Assembly (NCBI GenBank): GCA_021796905.1
Contig: JAKABK010000185.1
Location: 1 to 5,036 of the forward strand
Direction of reading: 5' to 3'
DNA from: Actinomycetes bacterium
GTDB taxonomy: Bacteria > Actinomycetota > Acidimicrobiia > Acidimicrobiales > Palsa-688
DNA: 5,036 nucleotides
Shown here: positions 1 to 5,036 of the stretch, piece after piece
Position numbering within the stretch: position 1 is the stretch's first letter
Layout: each line of letters starts with the position of its first letter
The notes under the pieces: generated by a model
Database searches by the model: none
What the model was told of the DNA's origin: nothing
The model's input: only the letters and a program-made list of their open reading frames with translations
Position numbers and translations under genes: made by a program

Positions 1-130
1 GAGCACGCCGGCCAACCAGTCGGTCCTGGCCTTCACCGGGGCCGACGTGGCGGTGACGGTCGCGGTCGCCGGTCTGCTCCTCGCCGTCGGCCTCGTGTTG
101 ATGGCCCTCACCCGCCGCCGCACGACCTGA
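1..130 (+). CDS. C-terminal end of a sortase-anchored surface protein (LAFTG sorting signal), 5' truncated by window edge
   Basis: Reading from base 2, the frame gives 42 residues and a TGA at 128-130. It carries a complete cell-wall sorting signal: the pentapeptide LAFTG (about 26-40), a hydrophobic stretch of about 20 residues rich in Val, Ala and Leu, and a basic tail (TRRRTT) at the terminus. In this family sortase cleaves between Thr and Gly and links the protein to peptidoglycan, while the hydrophobic segment and Arg cluster hold it in the membrane beforehand. LAXTG, rather than LPXTG, is the motif associated with class E sortases of high-GC Gram-positives. The short Ser/Thr/Pro/Ala/Asn stretch before the motif fits a wall-spanning linker. 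The body of the protein lies outside the window, so its function is unknown. A non-sorted single-pass membrane protein is the alternative, but motif, helix and basic tail in this order make sorting the better reading. Confidence 0.8.
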   Translation, partial: STPANQSVLAFTGADVAVTVAVAGLLLAVGLVLMALTRRRTT

Positions 131-187
131 GCCGACCGACGACGCCGGGCGCCACCAGCCCCGGGCGACGCCAGCGGACGGCCACCC

Positions 188-204
188 GGGAGCCGTAAGC
201 TCCC
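188..204. promoter_or_regulatory. Small inverted repeat (6-bp stem, 5-nt loop) just before the RpiR-type regulator
   Basis: GGGAGC (188-193) and GCTCCC (199-204) are perfect inverted repeats around a CGTAA loop, ending 8 bases before the ATG at 213. The same stretch holds a direct repeat, CCGTAA at 193-198 and again at 205-210. It could be an operator for autoregulation, a short terminator for the upstream surface-protein gene (there is no T-tract), or chance in GC-rich DNA. The rest of the 82-base gap (131-187) shows only GC-rich sequence with no convincing signal. Confidence 0.3.
196..201 (+). promoter_or_regulatory. Candidate -10 box (TAAGCT) for a near-leaderless regulator transcript
   Basis: TAAGCT matches the actinobacterial -10 pattern TANNNT. 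With a normal offset, transcription would begin near position 208, about five bases before the ATG at 213. No purine-rich Shine-Dalgarno sequence exists between this box and the start codon (202-212 is mostly C plus GTAA), which agrees with a leaderless or near-leaderless mRNA, a common arrangement in Actinomycetota. No good -35 hexamer is visible around 173-179. The assignment is a motif match only. Confidence 0.35.
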
Positions 205-212
205 CCGTAACC

Positions 213-1307
213 ATGGGGGTCGACGAGCGGATCACCACTGCAGCCCATCGCCTGACCGCCGCCGAGCGGCGGGTGGCAGCGGTGATGACCGACGAGCCGG
301 AGACCGTGGCGTTCGGGACGGTGGCTCTCGTCGCCCGGAGGGCGGCGACCAGCGGACCGACCGTGGTGCGCCTGGCGATGAAGCTCGGCTACGGCGGCTT
401 CGTAGAGCTCCAGGCCGACATCCAGCGTGAGCTGTCGAGGCTGCTCGGGCCTGCGAGGGACCGGATCCGCGAGCAACCCCCCGCCGACCTGCTGGCCCGG
501 GTGGCGGAAGTCGAGGCACACAACGTGCGCCGCACCCTCGAATCGGTGTCGGCGGAGCAGTTCGACGCGGTCGTCGACCGTCTCGCCGACCCGGCTCGGG
601 CGGTGTGGGTGCTCCCCGGTGACGTCACCGAGCCGGTGGGCTCGACCCTGGCCCTGCGTCTCGCACAGCTCCGGTCGGAAGTCACCCTGGTCGGTGGTTC
701 GGCGGTCGCCGCTGCCCGGGTCCTCGCCGGTCTGGAGCCCGGCGACACCCTCGTCGCCATCGACATCCGCCGCTACGAGACCTGGCTGGTCGAGCTGACC
801 AGGTGGGCCGCCGGCGTCGGGGCGGCGGTGGTCGCGATCACCGACGGTCCCCTCTCCCCGCTGACGGCCGCCGCGGAGGAGGCACTCCCGATCTCGGCGG
901 AGGGAGTCGGGCCGTTCGACTCGATGACCGCCGGTGTCGCGCTAGCCAACGCTCTGGTCGCCGGGGTGGCGACAAGGGTCCGCTCGGTGGCGACCTCGCG
1001 TCTCGACCGGGTCGAGGCTGCCTGGACCGCGACCGGTGCCCTGGTGAGCGACCCGACCGGTTCGGTACGCCGGCGCCCGGCCGGGCCGGCGAGCCGCATG
1101 GAAGGCGAGGACCGCGTCCCGGGGGAACCCGCGACGCCGATCGGGGAGGACCTCGACGCTGCCCACCGCGCCTGGCGGTCAGCGGGGAAGCCGGCGGACA
1201 GCCACCGAGGCCAGCGCAACGGTGTCAACGGATCTCCGCTCGCCGGCCTCGCCCCGCTGGAGCCCCACCAACCGGTCGAGGAGGTCGTCGAGACCGCCGA
1301 GAGCTGA
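213..1307 (+). CDS. MurR/RpiR-family transcriptional regulator (HTH + SIS), with anomalous C-terminal tail
   Basis: The 364-residue product reads as an RpiR-type regulator, cytoplasmic and DNA-binding. Residues 1-75 form the N-terminal helix-turn-helix domain: the LTAAERRVAAVM segment, then a recognition region TSGPTVVRLAMKLGYGGFVELQ that matches the family pattern of a Thr/Val-Val-Arg followed by K-LG-GF-E. Residues about 120-255 form a SIS (sugar isomerase) domain, where the family usually senses phosphosugars, ending with SPLTAAAEEALPI and PFDSMTAGVALANALVAGV. The usual glycine/serine phosphosugar-binding motifs are not evident; IDIRRYET (183-190) occupies the place where S-x-SG-x-T is expected. 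The ATG at 213 is favoured because a later start would cut into the HTH. Family members end near 280 residues, and the WTATGAL at 271-277 looks like such an end. The remaining ~85 residues are Arg/Pro/Gly-rich and run antisense into the dehydrogenase gene, so the true stop may be near 1045 (see separate entry). The ligand and target genes cannot be told from sequence. Confidence 0.85.
   Translation: MGVDERITTAAHRLTAAERRVAAVMTDEPETVAFGTVALVARRAATSGPTVVRLAMKLGYGGFVELQADIQRELSRLLGPARDRIREQPPADLLARVAEVEAHNVRRTLESVSAEQFDAVVDRLADPARAVWVLPGDVTEPVGSTLALRLAQLRSEVTLVGGSAVAAARVLAGLEPGDTLVAIDIRRYETWLVELTRWAAGVGAAVVAITDGPLSPLTAAAEEALPISAEGVGPFDSMTAGVALANALVAGVATRVRSVATSRLDRVEAAWTATGALVSDPTGSVRRRPAGPASRMEGEDRVPGEPATPIGEDLDAAHRAWRSAGKPADSHRGQRNGVNGSPLAGLAPLEPHQPVEEVVETAES
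1041..1047 (+). other. Candidate frameshift site at the natural end of the RpiR-type regulator
   Basis: The bases CTGGTGA at 1041-1047 are read in frame as Leu-Val followed by Ser. An out-of-frame TGA occupies 1045-1047. Removing a single G from the GG at 1043-1044 would make codons GCC CTG TGA and end the protein at Leu277, which is where RpiR-family proteins normally stop. It would also remove the 129-bp overlap with the convergent dehydrogenase gene and leave a normal gap of about 130 bases. Either a real one-base insertion or a sequencing/assembly error would explain this. A genuine long tail remains possible. Confidence 0.45.
1068..1091. terminator. Possible bidirectional stem-loop between convergent genes
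   Basis: CGCCGGC (1068-1074) pairs with GCCGGCG (1085-1091) around a ten-base loop, and the overlapping GCCCGGCCGGGC (1075-1086) is itself a perfect 12-base palindrome. It lies between the expected end of the regulator (about 1046) and the dehydrogenase stop (1179), the place for a shared terminator serving both strands. There is no T-tract on either side, and such palindromes arise easily in this base composition, so the call is tentative. Confidence 0.25.
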
Positions 1308-4300
1308 ACGCCGTGGCGCCAGCCACTCCTCGGCGGCGGCGCGGACCGCCTCGGGCGAGGTCGCCGCACCCGCGGCGCCCGCCGGGGTCACCTCCCCGGC
1401 GGGCGCCGAGACGACCGGGCCGGCCGCGCCAGCCCGCCCCGGGGAGCCGACCGCCGCGACGAGCGCCTCGACCCGCCACCTGCAGACCTCGTCGACCAGG
1501 GCCCGCAGCTGCCACGCGGCCCACCGGCCGGGCACCTCCAGCTCCCCGAGGACCTCCAGGAGGCGACCGGCGACGGCGGCGTCGAGGGCGGCGAAACCGG
1601 CCAGGGCGGCGGTGGGAGGCACCCCGGTCGACTCCGCGACGCTCTGGGCGTCGGCGACATCGGTCGCGACCGAGCGGGCAGCAACCGCTCGGGCGAGGTC
1701 GTCAGCCGCACCGGTGACCTCGGGGTCGGCCTGGGCCGCACCGGCCGCGACCCCGGCACCGGCCGCGACGCCGGCGCCGGCCGGTCCGGTGGGCCCACCG
1801 GCTGCCGAGCCGATCAGCCCTGCGGCGAGCTCGCCGTCCCGAGCGAGACGGGCCGACACCGCCACCGGTCCCTGCAGCAGGTAACGGCGCGCCAGACGAC
1901 CGACAGCACCGGTGACCGCGGCGTGAAGGCTGCTCTCGGCGTCGGCGCCGAGACTGTTGGCGGCCTTTTCGATCCGCTCGAGGAGCGGGCCCGCGCCGAG
2001 GACCTGGCGGGCCGCCCAGTAGGCGGCAGCCACCTCCCCGAGGCTTCGGCCGAGCTCGGCGGCGGTCTCGTGCACCCAGACCGGGCCCATCTGGTCGACG
2101 GCGTCACCGGCGACGTCGGTGGCGACGAGCTGGCGGTAGAGCCGGTGACGGGCGACCAGGTCGTCGAAGCGGGCGAGCAGCCGCGGGGGGAAATAGGCCC
2201 GCACCGCGTCGAGAGCCGCCGGGTCGTCGGCCATGCCGGAGGTCTCGACCGCGGCGATCAGGTCCCTCTTGGCGAAGGCGAGGACGACCGCCAGCTCCGG
2301 ACGGATCAGCCCGGCGCCCGCCCGCCGGCGGCGGGCGAGCTCCTCGGCGTCGGGCAGGTGCTCGACCCCCCGATCGCAGACCGACCGGCGCCCGAAGTCG
2401 TCGAGCAGCGCCTCGTAGGCGTCGAGCTCCCGGGCGCTGCCCGGAACCGCGCGGTTGAGGGCGGAGACGCTGTGGTCGACCTGACCGAGGACCGCCCCGG
2501 CCACGAACGGCTCGGCCGCTTGCAGCTCCAGGTCCCTCTCCGAGGCTTCGAGGCGACCCTCGGAGATCGCCAGGTCGATCAGGATCTTCAAGTTGACCTC
2601 CCGGTCGGAGGTCGCCACGCCGGCGGCGTTGTCGATGAAATCGGTGTTGATCCGACCGCCACGGCGGGAATAGCGGATCCGTCCCCGCTGGGTCACCCCG
2701 AGGTTGCCCCCCTCGGCGACGACCCGCGCCCGGACCTGGTCGGCGGTGACCCTGACCGCGTCGTTGGCGTGGTCGCCGACGTCGCTGTCGGGCTCCCCGG
2801 AGTCCTTGATGTAGGTGCCGATCCCACCGAACCAGAGCAGGTCGACCGGGGAGCGCAGGATCGCGGAGATCAGCTCGGGTGGGCTCAGCTCGGCGGCGGT
2901 GACCCCGAGCGCCCGCCGGGCCTCGGCACCTAGCGGCACCGACTTGGCGTCCCTCGGCCAGACCCCTCCTCCGGCGGAGATCACGCTGCGGTCGTAGTCG
3001 TCCCAGCTGCTGCGCTCCGAGCCGGCGAGACGCTGCCGTTCGGCGAAGGACGCCTTGGGGTCCGGGTCGGGATCGAGGAACACGTGACGGTGGTCGAAAG
3101 CGGCGACGAGGGCGAGCGCCGGGCTCTGGAGCATCCCGTTGCCGAACACGTCCCCGGACATGTCGCCGATCCCCGCGACGGTGATCGTCTCGGTCTGCAC
3201 GTCGACGCCGAGCTGGTGGAAATGGCGCCGTACCGCGACCCAGGCGCCCCGGGCGGTGATGCCCATCGCCTTGTGGTCATATCCATGGGACCCGCCTGAC
3301 GCGAAGGCGTCGCCGAGCCAGAACTGTCGCGCCCCGGCGAGGGCGTTGGCGGCGTCGGAAAAGCTCGCCGTCCCCTTGTCGGCCGCCACGACCAGGTACG
3401 GGTCCTCCCCGTCGAGAGCGACGACCCCCGGGGGGCCCACGACCCGACCACCGAGATAGTTGTCGGTGATGTCGAGCAGCGAGGAGATGAACGTCTCGTA
3501 GCCCTGGCGCACACCCCCAGCACCGGGCGGGGTGCGCCCCCGACAGACGAAGCCTCCCTTGGCGCCGGTGGGCACGATCACCGCGTTCTTCTTGACCTGC
3601 GCGGCGGCCAGGTCGAGCACCTCGGTACGGAAGTCCTCCGGTCGGTCGCTCCAGCGGATCCCGCCGCGGGCCACCGCCCCGAAGCGCAGGTGGATCCCCT
3701 CCACGTCGGGGCCGTGCACCCAGGTCTCGACCATCGGGTGGGGTAGCGGCAGGTCGGGAACGTGACGGCTGGCGAGCTTCAAGGTCACCGTCGGCAGCGG
3801 CCCCCCACCCGGGGACCGCAACAGGTAGCTGGTCCGCAGCGTTGCGTCGACCAGGCCGAGATAGGAGCGCAGGACCTGGTCCGCCTCCAGGTGCCCGACC
3901 TCGGCGAGGTGGCCGGCGAGCCGGGCCCGGACCTCGGCGTCGGAGCCCGCCCCGCCGGGACGGCCCCCCGGCGGGGTGGCGGCCGGCTCCGGGGCGAAGC
4001 GAGCCTCGACCAGGGCCACCAGGTCCCGGGCTACCTCGGGGTAGGCCACGAGCGGGTCGTCGAGCTGCTCGTCGGTGTAGGGCGACCCGGCCTGGCGGCG
4101 GTATCGGCGGTAGGCGCGCAGGAGCCGTACCTGCACCCAGTCGAGGCGGGCGGCGAGGACCAGTCGGTTCAGGGAGTCGACCTCGGCGTCGCCCGCGGTG
4201 GCCGAGCGGATCGCCTCGACCAGGCGTTCGGCGTCGCGGTCGCCGAGGACGGCGCCGGCGGTGGGCCGCAACCCGAAGTCGTCGATGTGGGCGCCTGTCC

Positions 4301-4691
4301 CGTCGGGGCCGGGACCGATCGCCATCGGGACCGCCTCGACCACCACCAGCCCGAAGCTCTCGAGCACCGGCAGGAAGGCCGACAGCTCGACCGCCCCCCG
4401 TCCGTAGCGGCGCAGACGGAACCCGTCGGCCCCCGGCTCCGGGCGCAGGGCGAACAACGGCCCGCCGGCACCGGCCGGGCCGCCGCCCGCCGCCGCGGGG
4501 GTCGCGGCGAGGGTGGCGAGGTGGCGGGCGTCGACCGCTGCGAGGTCAGGGGCGACCTGTTGGGGGTATCCGGCAGGCACCCGGGCGGCGAACGCCTCGG
4601 CCGCGTACCGGTCCCCCCCGAGGGCGCCAGCAACCTCCTCCACCCATCCGTCGATGCCCTCTTCGCTGTTGACGTGTCCTCGTTGACTCAT
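1179..4691 (-). CDS. gdh: NAD-specific glutamate dehydrogenase, large family, N-terminally short form (1170 aa)
   Basis: The product should catalyse oxidative deamination of L-glutamate with NAD+ to 2-oxoglutarate, ammonium and NADH in the cytoplasm, feeding glutamate carbon into the TCA cycle. Family landmarks run in order: LSAFLPVLESFGLVVVEAVP (103-122) and the LNRLVLAARLDWVQVRLLRAY helical region (174-194); the catalytic domain with ARGGIRWSDRPEDFRTEV (341-358), lysine-rich VKKNAVIVPTGAKGG (366-380), DKGTASFSDAAN (438-449) and SHGYDHKAMGITARG (468-482); the dinucleotide-binding GIGDMSGDVFGNGM (507-520); then FGGIGTYIKD (621-630), VAEGGNLGVTQRGRI (658-672) and INTDFIDNAAGV (681-692). The C-terminal helical domain (from about 795, LIRPELAVVLAFAKRDL) ends with VDTVALASVAVRRL, resembling the family's usual finish. 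Actinobacterial relatives of the 180-kDa class have about 1600 residues; roughly 450 N-terminal residues carrying ACT-type regulatory domains are absent here. Two Ala/Gly-rich linkers (about 963-990 and 1083-1115) interrupt the C-terminal domain. Its start overlaps the upstream stop as ATGA. An alternative GTG start lies at 4643. Confidence 0.93.
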   Translation of the reverse strand: MSQRGHVNSEEGIDGWVEEVAGALGGDRYAAEAFAARVPAGYPQQVAPDLAAVDARHLATLAATPAAAGGGPAGAGGPLFALRPEPGADGFRLRRYGRGAVELSAFLPVLESFGLVVVEAVPMAIGPGPDGTGAHIDDFGLRPTAGAVLGDRDAERLVEAIRSATAGDAEVDSLNRLVLAARLDWVQVRLLRAYRRYRRQAGSPYTDEQLDDPLVAYPEVARDLVALVEARFAPEPAATPPGGRPGGAGSDAEVRARLAGHLAEVGHLEADQVLRSYLGLVDATLRTSYLLRSPGGGPLPTVTLKLASRHVPDLPLPHPMVETWVHGPDVEGIHLRFGAVARGGIRWSDRPEDFRTEVLDLAAAQVKKNAVIVPTGAKGGFVCRGRTPPGAGGVRQGYETFISSLLDITDNYLGGRVVGPPGVVALDGEDPYLVVAADKGTASFSDAANALAGARQFWLGDAFASGGSHGYDHKAMGITARGAWVAVRRHFHQLGVDVQTETITVAGIGDMSGDVFGNGMLQSPALALVAAFDHRHVFLDPDPDPKASFAERQRLAGSERSSWDDYDRSVISAGGGVWPRDAKSVPLGAEARRALGVTAAELSPPELISAILRSPVDLLWFGGIGTYIKDSGEPDSDVGDHANDAVRVTADQVRARVVAEGGNLGVTQRGRIRYSRRGGRINTDFIDNAAGVATSDREVNLKILIDLAISEGRLEASERDLELQAAEPFVAGAVLGQVDHSVSALNRAVPGSARELDAYEALLDDFGRRSVCDRGVEHLPDAEELARRRRAGAGLIRPELAVVLAFAKRDLIAAVETSGMADDPAALDAVRAYFPPRLLARFDDLVARHRLYRQLVATDVAGDAVDQMGPVWVHETAAELGRSLGEVAAAYWAARQVLGAGPLLERIEKAANSLGADAESSLHAAVTGAVGRLARRYLLQGPVAVSARLARDGELAAGLIGSAAGGPTGPAGAGVAAGAGVAAGAAQADPEVTGAADDLARAVAARSVATDVADAQSVAESTGVPPTAALAGFAALDAAVAGRLLEVLGELEVPGRWAAWQLRALVDEVCRWRVEALVAAVGSPGRAGAAGPVVSAPAGEVTPAGAAGAATSPEAVRAAAEEWLAPRRSALGGLDDLLDRLVGLQRGEAGERRSVDTVALASVAVRRLPR
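1738..1782. repeat. 18-bp tandem repeat, about 2.5 copies, inside the glutamate dehydrogenase gene
   Basis: Units at 1738-1755 and 1756-1773 differ at one base, and a half unit at 1774-1782 differs from the unit at one base. The 18-base period preserves the reading frame and encodes the six-residue repeat GAGVAA (residues about 970-986) in a flexible Ala/Gly linker. It looks like a slippage-generated expansion that is tolerated because it lies between structured parts of the C-terminal domain. Confidence 0.75.
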
Positions 4692-5036
4692 CCCTCCCAG
4701 CTTCGCGCGACCCCCGCCCCGGGGTCGTCGCCCCGTCCCCGCCCGGGGGAGGGGAGGTCGAGGACGAGCAGCACCGGGTGCTCGACGCCCAGCCCTTCCG
4801 CCAGGCGCCGGAGCGACAGGGCCTCGGGGGAACCCCCGAGATGGCCGGCGACGTCGGCCGCGGCGCTCAGGACGTAGCGGTAGCCCGAGAGGCGCAGCTC
4901 GTCGCCGTCGGGGAAGTCGTGCTCGCCGAGGGTGGCGACCACCCCGTCCCCGACGAAGGTGATCGAACCGTCGCCGGCCGGCGGGAGCGCCTCGAGCTCG
5001 CCCTGCCGGGCGATCGCGGTGGCCACGGCTCCGATC
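4688..5036 (-). CDS. Unrecognised protein, 3' part (at least 112 aa), coupled to glutamate dehydrogenase
   Basis: The frame is open from the window edge to a TGA at 4690-4688 that shares bases with the dehydrogenase ATG (ATGA), a classic sign of translational coupling, so this is very probably a real gene in the same operon. About 115 residues are visible. A GTG at 5026, with GGAG two bases before it, could be the start, giving 112 residues; equally the gene may extend past the edge. I do not recognise the family. The visible protein has a likely folded part: a beta-like stretch (GSITFVGDGVVATLGEHDFPDGDELRLSGYRYVLS; residues about 20-54 from the GTG), a probable helix (SPEALSLRRLAEGLGV) and a final hydrophobic strand (HPVLLVLDLP). 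A Gly/Arg/Pro-rich tail of about 20 residues follows. There is no signal peptide or membrane segment in the visible part. It does not resemble the missing N-terminal domains of large glutamate dehydrogenases by eye, but I could not test this by alignment. Confidence 0.65.
   Translation of the reverse strand, partial: IGAVATAIARQGELEALPPAGDGSITFVGDGVVATLGEHDFPDGDELRLSGYRYVLSAAADVAGHLGGSPEALSLRRLAEGLGVEHPVLLVLDLPSPGRGRGDDPGAGVARSWEG
4692..4698 (-). promoter_or_regulatory. Strong but badly spaced Shine-Dalgarno sequence at the dehydrogenase start
   Basis: On the minus strand GGGAGGG directly abuts the ATG at 4691-4689, leaving only about one base between the GGAGG core and the start codon instead of the usual five to nine. 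With the ATGA overlap this points to termination-reinitiation by ribosomes finishing the upstream gene. The alternative GTG at 4643 has only a weak purine run (AGAGGG, 4662-4657) about 13 bases away, so it is not clearly better. Confidence 0.4.

Noticed and set aside
803..1717. Plus-strand open frame of 304 codons spanning the regulator end
   Set aside because: The translation is almost entirely Arg/Pro/Gly and crosses from inside the SIS domain into antisense dehydrogenase; a compositional shadow.
1923..2933. Long plus-strand open frame (336 codons) opposite the dehydrogenase
   Set aside because: It is fully antisense to the conserved catalytic and C-terminal parts of the dehydrogenase, has low-complexity Gly/Asp/Val/Arg content and no family motif; in such GC-rich DNA the strand opposite a real gene is often open.
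4720..4735. CGGGG-TCGTCG-CCCCG inverted repeat upstream of the dehydrogenase start
   Set aside because: The stem is only five pairs, lies in the G/C-only coding tail of the upstream gene, and has several equally good alternative pairings, so chance is the simplest explanation.
3762..4877. Long plus-strand open frame (371 codons) across the dehydrogenase start
   Set aside because: It covers two minus-strand genes, is rich in Gly/Arg/Pro/Gln without recognisable domains, and has no ribosome-binding signal that would support it.
4688..5036. Idea that the upstream minus-strand frame is the missing N-terminus of the dehydrogenase, split by a frameshift
   Set aside because: Its visible sequence has none of the family patterns I know, ends in a Gly/Arg/Pro-rich tail, and finishes with a clean ATGA overlap typical of two separate genes. 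Alignment was not possible here, so this is a judgement by eye.
1..5036. Search for CRISPR arrays, tRNA/rRNA genes, insertion sequences and phage genes
   Set aside because: No spaced repeats, cloverleaf signatures, transposase motifs or flanking duplications were seen; nearly all of the window is accounted for by four genes.

Overview
This is a very GC-rich window of a type expected from a high-GC Actinomycetota chromosome. The taxonomic hints are an LAXTG-type cell-wall sorting signal (the motif class linked to class E sortases), a large actinobacterial-style NAD-glutamate dehydrogenase, and a gene start with no Shine-Dalgarno sequence beside a TANNNT box. No species can be named. I see no mobile element, CRISPR array, tRNA or rRNA; this looks like ordinary chromosomal housekeeping DNA with a few odd details.

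Layout, left to right. (1) Positions 1-130, plus strand: the last 42 codons of a surface protein, ending in LAFTG, a membrane segment and an Arg cluster. (2) Positions 131-212: a short intergenic gap with a small hairpin and a candidate promoter -10 box. (3) Positions 213-1307, plus strand: a MurR/RpiR-family regulator (N-terminal helix-turn-helix plus SIS domain) with an unexplained C-terminal tail of about 85 residues. (4) Positions 1179-4691, minus strand: a 1170-residue NAD-specific glutamate dehydrogenase of the large family, lacking roughly the N-terminal third usual in the 180-kDa class. (5) Positions 4688-5036, minus strand: the 3' end of an unrecognised gene whose stop codon overlaps the dehydrogenase start as ATGA.

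The regulator and the dehydrogenase converge tail to tail and, as read, overlap by 129 bp. The dehydrogenase C-terminus looks like a proper family ending. The regulator tail beyond about residue 277 does not, and a TGA sits one frame off at 1045-1047, exactly where an RpiR protein should stop. A one-base indel, real or a sequencing error, is therefore a good explanation for the tail and the overlap.

Functionally, the minus-strand pair is a probable two-gene translationally coupled unit for glutamate catabolism (glutamate to 2-oxoglutarate plus ammonium). The regulator and surface-protein genes are probably separate units. Nothing in the sequence shows that the regulator controls the dehydrogenase. 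I do not see a clearly new biological system. The items most worth a second look are the regulator frameshift/overlap, the short dehydrogenase with its coupled unknown partner, and the atypical SIS ligand site.
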